From Martinezella lusitana (GTDB lineage: Bacteria; Pseudomonadota; Alphaproteobacteria; Rhizobiales; Rhizobiaceae), in contig NZ_JAFEVL010000048.1 of NCBI RefSeq assembly GCF_016901135.1, forward strand, positions 744,001 to 808,000: DNA of 64,000 nucleotides, written 5' to 3'. Both the position numbers and the translations under genes were made by a program. Numbering within the stretch: position 1 is the stretch's first letter; each line of letters begins with the position of its first letter. Shown here one piece after another: positions 36,343 through 44,794 of this stretch. The notes below the pieces were generated by a model. That model saw only the letters and a list, made by a program, of their open reading frames with translations, was not told the origin of the DNA and did not search any database.

Positions 36343-36498
36343 TGTGCCGCAAAGACGCTATGTCGCGTTAAGAGACAGGCACGTGTATCATATCAGGCTG
36401 ACGTTAACGTCGACCGGCGAAGGCGATTGCAAATTTCAGAAATCAAAGCAGTGTGCGCTACATCCATCCGGTTCAAGCTTTCAACAATGGTTTAGCGA

Positions 36499-36705
36499 AT
36501 GTCTATGATGGTCAATGCGCCACTCTATGCCGACGACATCGATGTCCTTGCAAACGCGCTTTTTGCTTGGTGCGCCGAACGCAGCATCAAGTTACAAAGC
36601 CAAGAAGGCCTGTCCGCGGCCAACGTGGCCATAAATCTTTACGACGCCGGCTATCAAACGCAGGACCGGCTTCTTGGCGCGCTCCATGACCATGAGTTTC
36701 ATTGA
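36499..36705 (+). CDS. Small hypothetical protein
   Basis: Protein of 68 aa with an ordinary amino-acid mix, apparently helical (ANALFAWCAERSIKLQSQEG, AANVAINLYDAGYQTQDRLL). The ribosome site is poor (AGCGA). It lies alone between the small protein pair and the convergent isomerase gene. No family recognised; the codon pattern looks coding, but annotation is tentative. Confidence 0.45.
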   Translation: MSMMVNAPLYADDIDVLANALFAWCAERSIKLQSQEGLSAANVAINLYDAGYQTQDRLLGALHDHEFH

Positions 36706-36818
36706 GATCGACGCTGTGCAATCCCGATGCTGCATTGGGAACGGTTGACGTAGCTCGCAAAAACAAACGCCTCAGACCGCTCCCAAGCGACTGAATTTTA
36801 GTTCCGGTAAACACGTCT

Positions 36819-37676
36819 TTATGCTGCTGTGGCCTTTTGCAGGACACCTGCAATGCAATCGCGTTCTTCGAGAATCCCAACCCATTCATTTTCATAGTAT
36901 TGCGAGTCATAGATCAGTGTGAAAGGGCCTCGGTAACCGGCAGCGCTGGAAAGTTCAACGCAACGTGCGTAATCCTCCACGTCAAGACCGACAGCTGAAT
37001 AACGACCCTTGGCATGGCACAATTCGGCACGCCCCATGATCTTCGCCAGGTCTTCATATTTGCCAGCGCGCTCCCAATTGCCGAAATCCCCGTTGAGACC
37101 GAGTTTGCCATTCAACGCATCAAGAACGCGATTGAGTTCCACCGGGCCGGGCAGCAGATCGAACCAGTTTTCTATAACGAGACGTACACCCGCGTCGGCG
37201 GTCTCCTCAGCCAATTGGCGAAGATGTATTTCCGCTCGATGTAAAGCCGCATCGCTTGGCTGAGCCTTGCCGGCAATCACGCGCATGTTCTCGGCCCCGA
37301 GAGCCACTGCGGTGTCGATCCAACCGGCCATCCATTTGGCGTCGCGTTGAGCCGTCTCGGGATCGCTGAGATCACCATCCTCGATCAACAGCGTTTGCAC
37401 TTTAACATCCGCTTCTTCGGCGGCACTCCGCAAGTCGGCAAGGTAGCTCGGCAGACGGCTTGGCAAATGGAAAGAGCAAATCTCGAGCCGAAAGATATTG
37501 TGCTCAGCGCATTGCCGCGGCAAATCAATCAATTCGACGACCCCCTCCCCATAAGCCGGCTGGCGGGTCGGTATTTCGACACCAGCGGGCCTGTATGGAT
37601 AAATGCCGCCGAGCGCACGGTGCAGGGACCACGTGGATACGGCAAAACGATCTGCTAGGTCGATCGCGAAGCTCAT
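36819..37676 (-). CDS. Sugar phosphate isomerase/epimerase family (AP endonuclease 2-like TIM barrel)
   Basis: Protein of 285 aa with the xylose-isomerase-like TIM barrel: FAVSTWSLHRAL at strand 1, RLEICSFHLPS with metal-site His, MRVIAGKAQPSDAA, VRLVIENWFDLLPG with the conserved Glu, GLNGDFGNWERAGK, AELCHAKGRYSAVG with a ligand His, and GPFTLIYDSQYYEN near the end. The family converts keto- and aldoses, inositol derivatives or their phosphates. No neighbour explains the substrate. It marks the left border region of the prophage remnant. Confidence 0.75.
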   Translation of the reverse strand: MSFAIDLADRFAVSTWSLHRALGGIYPYRPAGVEIPTRQPAYGEGVVELIDLPRQCAEHNIFRLEICSFHLPSRLPSYLADLRSAAEEADVKVQTLLIEDGDLSDPETAQRDAKWMAGWIDTAVALGAENMRVIAGKAQPSDAALHRAEIHLRQLAEETADAGVRLVIENWFDLLPGPVELNRVLDALNGKLGLNGDFGNWERAGKYEDLAKIMGRAELCHAKGRYSAVGLDVEDYARCVELSSAAGYRGPFTLIYDSQYYENEWVGILEERDCIAGVLQKATAA

Positions 37677-37831
37677 TTCATTCCCCTCCTTGATTCCTCA
37701 AACTCTCTTGAGAGCAGGTAAGAAATAGATTGAACGGACCGGATATCAATCGAAATCCGGAGATCGATCACATTGCCTTCACGGACAACCCGATCCCACG
37801 CAGAAGAAGCATTCGAAATACAAAGCATGGG

Positions 37832-38413
37832 TCACGGCACCCCATGACCGCCTTTCACCCATCGGGAAATGGCATCGAAGATCAAGTCGGCAATCCACAT
37901 GGCGCATACGCCGACGACAAAAGCCGTCGCATTCATGGCGGCGACATCCTTTTGCGGCAGAGGCCAATTGATGGCACGCAGGTAAAAGAGCACCGGCTCC
38001 GTTAGATACGCTGCCGCCAACGCTCCACAGATCGGCGATGCAACAATCTCCCGCATTGTATATCGACGCCTGGAAAGACCACGCAAGATGCCGCCGGAAA
38101 GGCCAGCAATGACGACCCCGGCTTTGATGCCCAACGCATCCAGAAATTCGTGCATCGTCATTGTTTTCTCCGACGTGACCATTTCCGGCGGATGCTCGTT
38201 TGTCACCGGCCGGTGAGCGGCGCTTTTCAGCGTGTCTTCGGAAAAGACTTCCGTGCCCGGCCGATAGATCCGCACGGTGTGCATCTCGGGCCGGCCGATC
38301 TCGGCGCCGCTATAGCTTTGAATGCCCGTACGGGCGATCCGGGCGTCGGCGACAAGATAGCCGTCCCCGGTCCGCCGCGTTCCCGCGACGGTGACAGTGT
38401 CAGTGAAGTTCAT
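37832..38413 (-). CDS. Fused gene: truncated DUF2213-like phage protein joined to a holin-like protein
   Basis: A frame of 193 codons made of two unrelated parts. Residues 1-~84 (DARIARTGIQSYSGAEIGRP, YRPGTEVFSEDTLKS, PVTNEHPPEMVTSE) look like the N-terminus of DUF2213 phage proteins, which are normally several hundred residues long. From residue 85 (MTMHEFLDALGIKAG) it is a small membrane protein with hydrophobic segments, typical of phage holins. GGAG lies 6 nt before the ATG at 38161, so a free holin of 109 aa could still be made. The join suggests that a deletion removed the rest of the DUF2213 gene and all head and tail genes between. AGGAG precedes the outer start at 38413. Confidence 0.75.
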   Translation of the reverse strand: MNFTDTVTVAGTRRTGDGYLVADARIARTGIQSYSGAEIGRPEMHTVRIYRPGTEVFSEDTLKSAAHRPVTNEHPPEMVTSEKTMTMHEFLDALGIKAGVVIAGLSGGILRGLSRRRYTMREIVASPICGALAAAYLTEPVLFYLRAINWPLPQKDVAAMNATAFVVGVCAMWIADLIFDAISRWVKGGHGVP

Positions 38414-38467
38414 GTTGGGATTTCTCCTGGTCGGAGCCGACTGGGGTTTAGGGTAAGGAGTTGCTGG

Positions 38468-39859
38468 CTATGACGAAGCCGGAAGTGTTGCCGGCTGTAC
38501 CGATGCGGCGCTGGGTCCTTCGATCGGGTCGGAAATCGGCTTGGGCTCATCGGCATGTTCCGATTGGTCGGATGCCTTCATGGCCGCCTCCAATCCAGGC
38601 AGCGATCCGTCCTCGACGAAAGCGTTCACCAACGCTTCGGAGAGAGCCTGTCGTGCGATGATCTCTTGGCCGGCAGCAGACCCGAACAAGGCGCGTGCCG
38701 CATCCGCCTTCGTTTTGAAGATATCGGCCCGCTCCTTCTCGCTCATCTGCTCCAAGGGCGCCCAGCTGGAATAGATGGCGGGATCGCGAGCACCGGTGGC
38801 AGAGCGAATGAGGCACTCGTCGAGCCGCGCCATTGCGGGCGTATAGTCGAGCTCCTGGATCGCCTGGATCCGGTCATGATAGTTCTTCATGTCGGCTGCG
38901 CCGGTGGCATTCAGGCCGGCCGGTGATTGACCAAGCAATCGCGTCACCGGAATGTCGGCCGCGCCTGAGACGATCTGCATGAACGCCATCAGGATGTCGG
39001 TGAGACCGGAGAGCGGTGCGCTCTTGCTATCATATTCCTCCTCGGCATCGAGGATCAGCGTCCCGTTGACACCCTTGATCGCGTTGGCGAGCGTATAGCG
39101 ACGCAACACGGCGTCTTCATAGGCCTGATTGCCGATGTTGGCTGAGAACTGCGGTACCCTAATGATATCGATCTTCGCCTCGAAGACGAGGCTGGCGATA
39201 TTGGCCGCCGTGCTATCCGCATTCTTGATCGCGTCGAATGTCGCGGCAAGCACGCTTTCGCCCCAGGCATGATTGCCCATCCCGCCGAACTCTTCATTCG
39301 GCGTCATGGCACCCTTGAAGGTGACCAGTCGCGATGGATGGATAGTAACCTGGGTCCCGTTCGCGCCGGTCAGCGTGTAGAATTTCGGTTTGCCATACCA
39401 TTCGGAAGCCGGATCGCTATCCATGTCCCCGGCTGCGAGCTGGCGGCGTGTCAGCACGGTCAGGTGCTTGAGGCCGCCTTTTCCAACTGCCTCCATGTCG
39501 AGCGGCAGTGCCGGATCGGAATCATCGGCACCGATGAACAAGGCAGCGCCACCGAAGAGGCGCGCTTTCGTGGACGCTTCCAGCACTTTGCCGCGCAGAT
39601 TGAGCCGGCGCTCCTCCGCGTCGATCAATCCGATCTGGTCGCCCGCGGCCTGCCAGTTTCGCCACTTCCGGCAGCTATCCAGTGCCGGGATATCAATGAT
39701 CTTTCGCGGCAGCCAGGAGCCTCGATAGGCGGCGATAATCTGCTCGTCTGTCAGGATCGGCTGCGCGTAGAAGACCGAAGCCGCCTTGTCTCTTTCCGTG
39801 CCCATGCGGGATGCAAGGCTCACCAGTCCGTCACGAACCATCGAGAATATCTGCCCCAT
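38468..39859 (-). CDS. Phage portal protein (DUF1073/Phage_portal_3 type)
   Basis: Forms the ring at the capsid vertex through which DNA is packed. Protein of 463 aa with the DUF1073 pattern: YRGSWLPRKIIDIPALDSCRKWRNW, FGGAALFIGADDSD, LTVLTRRQLAAGDMDSDP, and RLLGQSPAGLNATGAADMKNY, the most conserved stretch. It ends with a low-complexity acidic tail. Length is normal, so the gene seems intact. Databases sometimes name this family 'anti-CBASS Acb1', but nothing here supports that activity. It follows terL by 48 nt. Confidence 0.85.
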   Translation of the reverse strand: MGQIFSMVRDGLVSLASRMGTERDKAASVFYAQPILTDEQIIAAYRGSWLPRKIIDIPALDSCRKWRNWQAAGDQIGLIDAEERRLNLRGKVLEASTKARLFGGAALFIGADDSDPALPLDMEAVGKGGLKHLTVLTRRQLAAGDMDSDPASEWYGKPKFYTLTGANGTQVTIHPSRLVTFKGAMTPNEEFGGMGNHAWGESVLAATFDAIKNADSTAANIASLVFEAKIDIIRVPQFSANIGNQAYEDAVLRRYTLANAIKGVNGTLILDAEEEYDSKSAPLSGLTDILMAFMQIVSGAADIPVTRLLGQSPAGLNATGAADMKNYHDRIQAIQELDYTPAMARLDECLIRSATGARDPAIYSSWAPLEQMSEKERADIFKTKADAARALFGSAAGQEIIARQALSEALVNAFVEDGSLPGLEAAMKASDQSEHADEPKPISDPIEGPSAASVQPATLPASS

Positions 39860-39907
39860 GGATTGTCCTTTGATATCAATGTGATGAAATGACCCGCGCC
39901 AGCGAGC

Positions 39908-41458
39908 CTAGAAATTCGTGAAGCTGAAGGAAGAGCTCAGCGCGAGCTCGTTCAGAGCATCGGCAAAAGCATCGACCTGATCATCAAACTGCCCGTTCGG
40001 AAAGGCACAGATCTCGTCCAGAAATGCTTCGTTCCAGTCAGCGCGCAACAGCTTGACGTTCCCTGCTTCCACCTGAGCCGATGCCGGCTTGGCGCGCGTC
40101 GCCTTGTCACCGGTCGCGGACAAAACTCTGATCGGAAAGCCGGCCAGCAGCTTGATCTTCGTTTCCGCGTCCGCCTTGCCGGCAGCACCCGGATCTTGCG
40201 GTATGCGGATCATCACCGTTGGCCCGTCCTGCGACGCCATATTCTTCAGATTGCGTTCCACCTCCGCGGCCGACCATCGTCCGCGGGCGATAGTCTCGAC
40301 GTAGAAGACGCCGTCAGCCCATGCCATGCGCAGACCGACGGTCCAGTCCGGCTGGCGGCCGGGACGCTCCTTTGAGGCCGCGAAATCCCAGGCGCGGCAG
40401 CGTTTCGCGCCGGCAGGCACCGCCTCGACGATTTCGAAATCACCGCGTTGAAACAGGCCCCCCGAGCGCGGTGAAGGTCGCTGCTGAAACTGACCGGCAA
40501 CCGCATAGGATCCGAGCGGTATCTTGTCACGTTCCACCACCGCACGCGGAAAGCGCTGCGGAAAGAGCAGTTCGCCCTCTTCCGTCCTCGGATCGACAAA
40601 CCCGATCGATGTGCGACAACAGCGCTCCGGCTCGAACTCCATGGGCAGCATCAGGTGCTCGTAACCGAGCCCAAGCGCCAGAATGGTGCCGGACACATCC
40701 GCCTCATGCAATCGCTGCATCACCACCACAATCGCCGAACGCTGAGGGTCGTTGAACCGCGTCGGCACGGATTCGCGAAATGTACGAACCGTCGACAGAC
40801 GCTCCGCTTCGGATTCCGCACCATCAACCGAATGAGGATCATCGATGATGACGCGGTCGCCGCGACCGCCGGTCAACCTTGAGAACGGCACACCTTGGCG
40901 CGATCCCGTGCGTGTATTGGCAAAGGCCATCTCGCCGGTTCTCGTCAGCTTGACTCGGTCACCCCAGAGCGCCTGATACCATTCCGAAGTGACGAGGTCG
41001 CGCATGCGCCTGTTGTCGCGCTTGGCATAATGTTCCGAATAGGACGCGCCAAGATAACGCAGTTGCGGCCTGTTTTTTGGGCCCCATTCCCATGCCGGCC
41101 AGAAGACGCCGCAGAGAAGCGATTTCATTGTGCCCGGCGGCACGTTGATCAGCAGCCGTGTGATCTCACCCGAGGTCACGGCTTCGAGATGCCGGCAGAT
41201 CGCCTCGATGTGCCAGCCATGGACATAGTCTGCAGATGGCTCGACGACATGCCAGGCTTCTCGAACGAAGCCAGCCAGCGATTGGCAGTTGGCGCGTATC
41301 CGCTCGGCATCCGTGGCGATCTGCCTGTTACGCTCGGCCCGCTCGCGCTCAGCTGTCCGCTTTGCCTTCTCCTCTTGGATCGCCGCCATCATCGTCGCCG
41401 GATCCGGCAAGCGGACCGAAGAGGGATTCGAGTGTTGCAAGCTGCTCATCCGTGGCAT
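39908..41458 (-). CDS. terL: Phage terminase large subunit
   Basis: Packaging motor and nuclease of 516 aa. ATPase domain: Walker A-like LLINVPPGTMKS at residues ~102-113 and Walker B VIIDDPHS near 207, followed by VMQRLHEADVSG. Nuclease domain with acidic residues in RAWDFAASKE near 360 and FPNGQFDDQVDAFADAL near the C-terminus. All expected parts are present. The start is uncertain: ATG 41458 gives a 110-nt overlap with the small-subunit gene; ATGs at 41449 and 41392/41389 would shorten it. No strong ribosome site helps the choice. Confidence 0.9.
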   Translation of the reverse strand: MPRMSSLQHSNPSSVRLPDPATMMAAIQEEKAKRTAERERAERNRQIATDAERIRANCQSLAGFVREAWHVVEPSADYVHGWHIEAICRHLEAVTSGEITRLLINVPPGTMKSLLCGVFWPAWEWGPKNRPQLRYLGASYSEHYAKRDNRRMRDLVTSEWYQALWGDRVKLTRTGEMAFANTRTGSRQGVPFSRLTGGRGDRVIIDDPHSVDGAESEAERLSTVRTFRESVPTRFNDPQRSAIVVVMQRLHEADVSGTILALGLGYEHLMLPMEFEPERCCRTSIGFVDPRTEEGELLFPQRFPRAVVERDKIPLGSYAVAGQFQQRPSPRSGGLFQRGDFEIVEAVPAGAKRCRAWDFAASKERPGRQPDWTVGLRMAWADGVFYVETIARGRWSAAEVERNLKNMASQDGPTVMIRIPQDPGAAGKADAETKIKLLAGFPIRVLSATGDKATRAKPASAQVEAGNVKLLRADWNEAFLDEICAFPNGQFDDQVDAFADALNELALSSSFSFTNF

Positions 41459-41696
41459 TGGTTAAGTCGATGGTGAAAGCCCGGCCTCCCTTGGCCCCGG
41501 TTCCCAGGCGCTCGCTTGGCTTCTGATGAACGTAAGACGCTGCTATCTTCGCCATTTCATCGCGCCGCTTCTGATCCGCCTCATCGTCGCGCATCACCTT
41601 CAGCATATAATCGAGCGGCGTATCGCCGGCCGGAACGGCCTTGCGTCGGCGCGCGCGCGGCTTGCGCTGCACAACCGGCTTGTCGGCATTAGACAT
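41349..41696 (-). CDS. Putative terminase small subunit
   Basis: Protein of 115 aa directly before and overlapping terL. A basic N-terminus (KPRARRRKAVP) is followed by PLDYMLKVMRDDEADQKRRDEMAKIAASYVHQKP, split here by no gap, which is a pattern common in small proteins upstream of terL in rhizobial and Brucella-type phages, and an acidic Gly-rich tail. Position and composition suggest the DNA-recognition subunit; sequence proof is limited. Confidence 0.6.
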   Translation of the reverse strand: MSNADKPVVQRKPRARRRKAVPAGDTPLDYMLKVMRDDEADQKRRDEMAKIAASYVHQKPSERLGTGAKGGRAFTIDLTNATDEQLATLESLFGPLAGSGDDDGGDPRGEGKADS

Positions 41697-41959
41697 GCTT
41701 GAAATTTCCGATGGAACCTAGAAAGAAAACAAGCGGTTCAAAACATCGCTTGCGGTCAACAGTGCGTCGCTGCAACTGTTCTCATCATGCCAAAATGAAT
41801 ACCCCAATTCGGTGCTGTTGGCGACACCCTTGAAAGATAACGGCTCTGCAAGGATTGGCGAATCTTGATGAAGACGACGGATAATTATTTGAAATCCCTT
41901 GAGAATATCGCACTCCGCAGTCCGACGAATTGATCAATATTTTCTCCGGCGACTATCTC

Positions 41960-42673
41960 ATGATAGTACCCGAGAGATGCAAGCAAGAGGACACATTGAG
42001 CCATAAGTTGAAAAGCGCCGAAGGCCTCGACTGGGCGCGGCAGTTCATCACCGCCAATCTTCCGATTCTGCCCGTTCCCGGCATTCCGGAGATTCGGCTG
42101 CACAAAGCAGGACCGCGTAGTGGTTTGCGGCGCCTTGCGGAGCAGGATCTGCAATTCGGCTCCCCCTATTGGGCACATTACTGGGGTGGGGGGTTGGTAT
42201 TGGCCCGCTATCTTCTTGATAGGCCAGAAGCCGTCGCCGGTCGCCGCGTACTCGATCTTGGTGCTGGTTCAGGAATTGTGGGCATAGCAGCCGCGAAGGC
42301 CGGAGCGGCAGACGTGCATGCCGCTGATATCGATCCCTATGCCATCGCAGCCGTCGGGCTCAATGCGGCTCTGAATGACGCGGCTGTCCAGCCCGTCCTC
42401 GCCGATTTGACAAGAGGCGAACCTCCCGCCGTCGATGTCGTCTGTGTCGGTGATCTCTTCTACGAAGCGGCCCTTGCAAAACGCGTCACGGCATTTCTGG
42501 ATCGCTGCCTGGCACAAGGGACTGCGGTTCTGATCGGCGATCCATGGCGCGCTTATCTGCCGGCATCGCGACTTCGGCTTCTGACGGAATATGCCGTGCC
42601 GGATTTTGGCGAGGACGCCGCAAGCCCGCGGCTAAGCGGCGTCTTTGCATTCGAAAGCAGCATGTCACCATAG
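41960..42673 (+). CDS. SAM-dependent methyltransferase (ETF-beta lysine methyltransferase/Nnt1-like)
   Basis: Protein of about 237 aa. SAM motif I VLDLGAGSGIVGIAAAKAGA and motif VHAADIDPYAIAAVGLNAAL are plain. The preceding QDLQFGSPYWAHYWGGGLVLARYLLDRP is the hallmark of METTL20/ETFBKMT-type enzymes, which trimethylate lysines of the electron-transfer flavoprotein beta subunit; the usual catalytic DP-x-Y/F-like post-motif appears as VCVGDLFYEAALA. ATG 41960 is used; a TTG at 41930 is in frame. It is the only rightward gene inside a leftward phage operon, so it is either cargo or a later insertion. Confidence 0.75.
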   Translation: MIVPERCKQEDTLSHKLKSAEGLDWARQFITANLPILPVPGIPEIRLHKAGPRSGLRRLAEQDLQFGSPYWAHYWGGGLVLARYLLDRPEAVAGRRVLDLGAGSGIVGIAAAKAGAADVHAADIDPYAIAAVGLNAALNDAAVQPVLADLTRGEPPAVDVVCVGDLFYEAALAKRVTAFLDRCLAQGTAVLIGDPWRAYLPASRLRLLTEYAVPDFGEDAASPRLSGVFAFESSMSP

Positions 42674-42738
42674 GGTGAAAACGATCAAGGTCGACCACAG
42701 CGGCAAATACGGATTCGGACCGGAAATACCGCCGCGAT

Positions 42739-43404
42739 CTAGACTTTCATCTTGGCACGCCGGCGGTTTCCGCGCTCAAGCCGCTTGGCAAGCTCTGCAA
42801 GCTCAGGACTTGCCGCATCGAACACCGGCCGGGCGTCATCCGGCAACCAGTGCGTTGCATGTTTGGTCATCGGCGGTTTAACCCGCTCGGAACCACCGGC
42901 CGAATTCGGCATCATCGGCGATATGCGCGACCAGTCAGGCTCCTGCAATATCGGCGAAGTGGCGAGAATCGCGCCGGCGACATTTTGAAATTCGCTCTGA
43001 ATGCGCCGCTCCGCCGTGCGCCGCACACGCCCCGTTCGGGCACAGAAATCCCGGAAAGATCCGGCGACATGAGGTGCTGCAAGGCAAATGGACCAGCGCG
43101 AAAGCAGGATGCGGCGCTCCTCATCCTTGACGTGGATCCGCAGCCAATCCTGCAACACCTCCTCGGCCCGGCTGATGGCGGCAGCACTCGGGCGATAACG
43201 GATGCGGAGATCGGCATGATCCATCGACTCGGGCAGGACATCCGGCCAGAGCGTGCGCATTCTGTCCGGGCGAACGCCGCGGACATCGAGGTGAACCATC
43301 GTATCGGCCGCCTCGATGAAGCGAGCACGAACGATCAGGCTCAAATCGGCGATCTCGGCCGCATGATGGGACAGATCGTCAAACTGCGAGGCGGGCAGGT
43401 GCAT
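42739..43404 (-). CDS. Phage-associated hypothetical protein
   Basis: Protein of 221 aa; no certain family. It has a helical N-half (DLSHHAAEIADLSLIVRARFIEAADTMVHLDVRG), a Trp/Arg-rich centre (EVLQDWLRIHVKDEERRILL) that could be a DNA-binding region (FCARTGRVRRTAERRIQSEF resembles an HTH), and a basic C-terminus. ATG 43404 has GGAGAG upstream; a TTG at 43407 is in frame. It overlaps the upstream gene by 26 nt. It occupies the place before the terminase genes where phages often carry a packaging or regulatory protein. Confidence 0.6.
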   Translation of the reverse strand: MHLPASQFDDLSHHAAEIADLSLIVRARFIEAADTMVHLDVRGVRPDRMRTLWPDVLPESMDHADLRIRYRPSAAAISRAEEVLQDWLRIHVKDEERRILLSRWSICLAAPHVAGSFRDFCARTGRVRRTAERRIQSEFQNVAGAILATSPILQEPDWSRISPMMPNSAGGSERVKPPMTKHATHWLPDDARPVFDAASPELAELAKRLERGNRRRAKMKV

Positions 43405-43855
43405 CAAGTCGTCTCTCCAATTCCCAATAGATTAGGGTTCGCAGCGTCGCGCGAACCGGCCAAGGCCGCCTCGCCACGGCATGCAAGCGCAGCGAAGCAA
43501 GTGTGATGTCGTCGAAGGCATCAAGCAGATCGCCCGGACGCTGCAGCGCCCAATCCTGGCGCTGCATAAGAACATCGGAGACTGCTCTGATCGTATCCGA
43601 CCAAAGCTCGTCGCGATTATTTCCGGTTTGACGGATGCAGCGCAGAACGAAGACCAGATGCCCGTCGCCATATCGCCCTCGAATTTCCTGCATCGTACCG
43701 CGGGCATGGCTCTGGGCCGGCGCGCGGCGTCGATGGACCGGAACGAGCTTGATGCCGAGGCCATCGAGAAGAAGATCAAGCTTTCCTTTGGTCATCGATC
43801 CTGCAGCTCCTTTCGCAAGAAAGTGTATGCTTGTTCCACGGCGCATATCCGTCAT
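43379..43855 (-). CDS. Phage-associated hypothetical protein
   Basis: Protein of up to 158 aa. The start at 43855 is coupled to the upstream stop (ATGA), but an internal ATG at 43795 (MTKGKLDLLLDGLGIKLVP) has AGGA/GGAG upstream and may be the true start. Basic and Arg-rich throughout, with helical segments LWSDTIRAVSDVLMQRQDWAL and DDITLASLRLHAVARRPWP. No family recognised. Confidence 0.55.
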   Translation of the reverse strand: MTDMRRGTSIHFLAKGAAGSMTKGKLDLLLDGLGIKLVPVHRRRAPAQSHARGTMQEIRGRYGDGHLVFVLRCIRQTGNNRDELWSDTIRAVSDVLMQRQDWALQRPGDLLDAFDDITLASLRLHAVARRPWPVRATLRTLIYWELERRLDAPARLAV

Positions 43856-44136
43856 GCCATGTTCCCGGCCACAGCCGCAGCGCCGGCTGTCTTGGCCTTG
43901 AAGAAAGCTTCCGCTTTGGAAATTGCCTCCACCCTCGCACCATTGCGCAGCATGGGCGTGTTGAGATAGGCAACCATTGCCTCGCCGGCGGCGGCCTTTG
44001 CTGCATCCTGCGTCGCAAAGACAATCGGTTCGCCGCTTCGATCCTTGAGGATCTCGTTCGTCGCGCGATGAACCTTGCGGATCCAGCCGAGATGACCGCC
44101 GGCAACCGCTTCAGTTCCGATTTGAAATTCATTCAT
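43852..44136 (-). CDS. Small phage-associated hypothetical protein
   Basis: Protein of 94 aa behind AGAGGAGG. Its start (MNEFQIGTEAVAGGHLGWIRKVHR) and the middle (GEPIVFATQDAAKAAAGEAM) suggest a small alpha/beta fold; no catalytic motif seen. The stop overlaps the start of the next gene by 4 nt. Confidence 0.6.
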   Translation of the reverse strand: MNEFQIGTEAVAGGHLGWIRKVHRATNEILKDRSGEPIVFATQDAAKAAAGEAMVAYLNTPMLRNGARVEAISKAEAFFKAKTAGAAAVAGNMA

Positions 44137-44213
44137 AGCAACCTCCTCTGGCCGGCAAGACCAGGTCTGTGAGTTGGGTTCTGTGGTTTGATTTTTCGTG
44201 CGGATGCTGATTT

Positions 44214-44432
44214 TCAGCTCGGTTTCGCGAGGCGTGTCGGCTTTGCCGCGCCGGCATCTTTGTCGCCGGTCATCTGGAAATGGATCTGGTCACCCTCGGG
44301 TGCACCGCAAGCGTCATCCCGATCGCCTGGATATTCTGATCTCCGGAAGATGGATTTCATTGCCGCTAGCGTACTGGCGAAGAAGAACGCGGCGCCGATA
44401 CATGCCAGGAAGCCTTGCAACATTTCGCTCAT
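44214..44432 (-). CDS. Small phage membrane protein
   Basis: Protein of 72 aa with one N-terminal transmembrane helix (MLQGFLACIGAAFFFASTLAA) and a polar tail. Its ATG overlaps the stop of the upstream zinc-finger-like gene (ATGA), supporting this start over the open frame to 44603. The role is unknown; small membrane proteins in early phage operons often act in exclusion or lysis control. Confidence 0.5.
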   Translation of the reverse strand: MSEMLQGFLACIGAAFFFASTLAAMKSIFRRSEYPGDRDDACGAPEGDQIHFQMTGDKDAGAAKPTRLAKPS

Positions 44433-44635
44433 GGCATCTCCTCCGGATTCGGCGCTGATGTTGCAGGCTCGGCATCGCCCATCTCTGCCGGCTCCACGGC
44501 TGCGTCGCAGTTTTCGCGATGCAGTTCGATGATCTCCGCGATCGACAAAGCCCGATGACAGCCGGGACAACCCCAGAAGCGGTGAAAATATCCCGCCTGC
44601 CAATATGATTTTCTGCCCCTCCTGCTCGCGATCAT
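44429..44635 (-). CDS. Small zinc-finger-like phage protein
   Basis: Protein of 68 aa. A CPGC pair followed by HRENC (Cys-x2-Cys-x14-His-x3-Cys) would make a four-ligand zinc site around a helix (HRALSIAEIIELH). AGGGGTGATGGC precedes ATG 44635. It is the first gene of the leftward early operon, directly after the repressor-controlled promoter, as would suit an early regulatory protein. Function not proven. Confidence 0.55.
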   Translation of the reverse strand: MIASRRGRKSYWQAGYFHRFWGCPGCHRALSIAEIIELHRENCDAAVEPAEMGDAEPATSAPNPEEMP

Positions 44636-44723
44636 GCCATCACCCCTAAACACACCTTTCCATCGCACGCTGGTTAAGCCAGTGTGCCGGCCCGCGGTGA
44701 TTTGCACCGTAGGCCTCTTGATA

Positions 44724-44771
44724 AACACAAATTATGTTGATAATAATGTCGATGTCAACATGATTTATGTT
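44724..44771. promoter_or_regulatory. Repressor operators over divergent early/repressor promoters
   Basis: Two 15-nt sites of the form AACAY-N5-ATGTT lie 33 nt apart: 44724-44738 (AACAC AAATT ATGTT) and 44757-44771 (AACAT GATTT ATGTT). Between and within them are divergent promoters: leftward TTGACA (44758-44753) and CATAAT (44736-44731) with 16-nt spacing; rightward TTGATA (44737-44742) and CATGAT (44759-44764), also 16 nt. Both -35/-10 pairs overlap the operators, as expected for an autoregulated lysogeny switch. Confidence 0.7.
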
Positions 44772-44794
44772 AATAATTTTGCGAGTGTCACCTG

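Noticed and set aside
37677..37831. Search for a tRNA or attL repeat at the left prophage edge
   Set aside because: No tRNA-like fold, and no repeat shared with 45.6-46.4 kb was recognised by eye.
38468..39859. Naming the portal gene as an anti-CBASS (Acb1) nuclease
   Set aside because: The protein matches portal-type DUF1073 along its length and lies directly after terL; no evidence for phosphodiesterase activity is visible.
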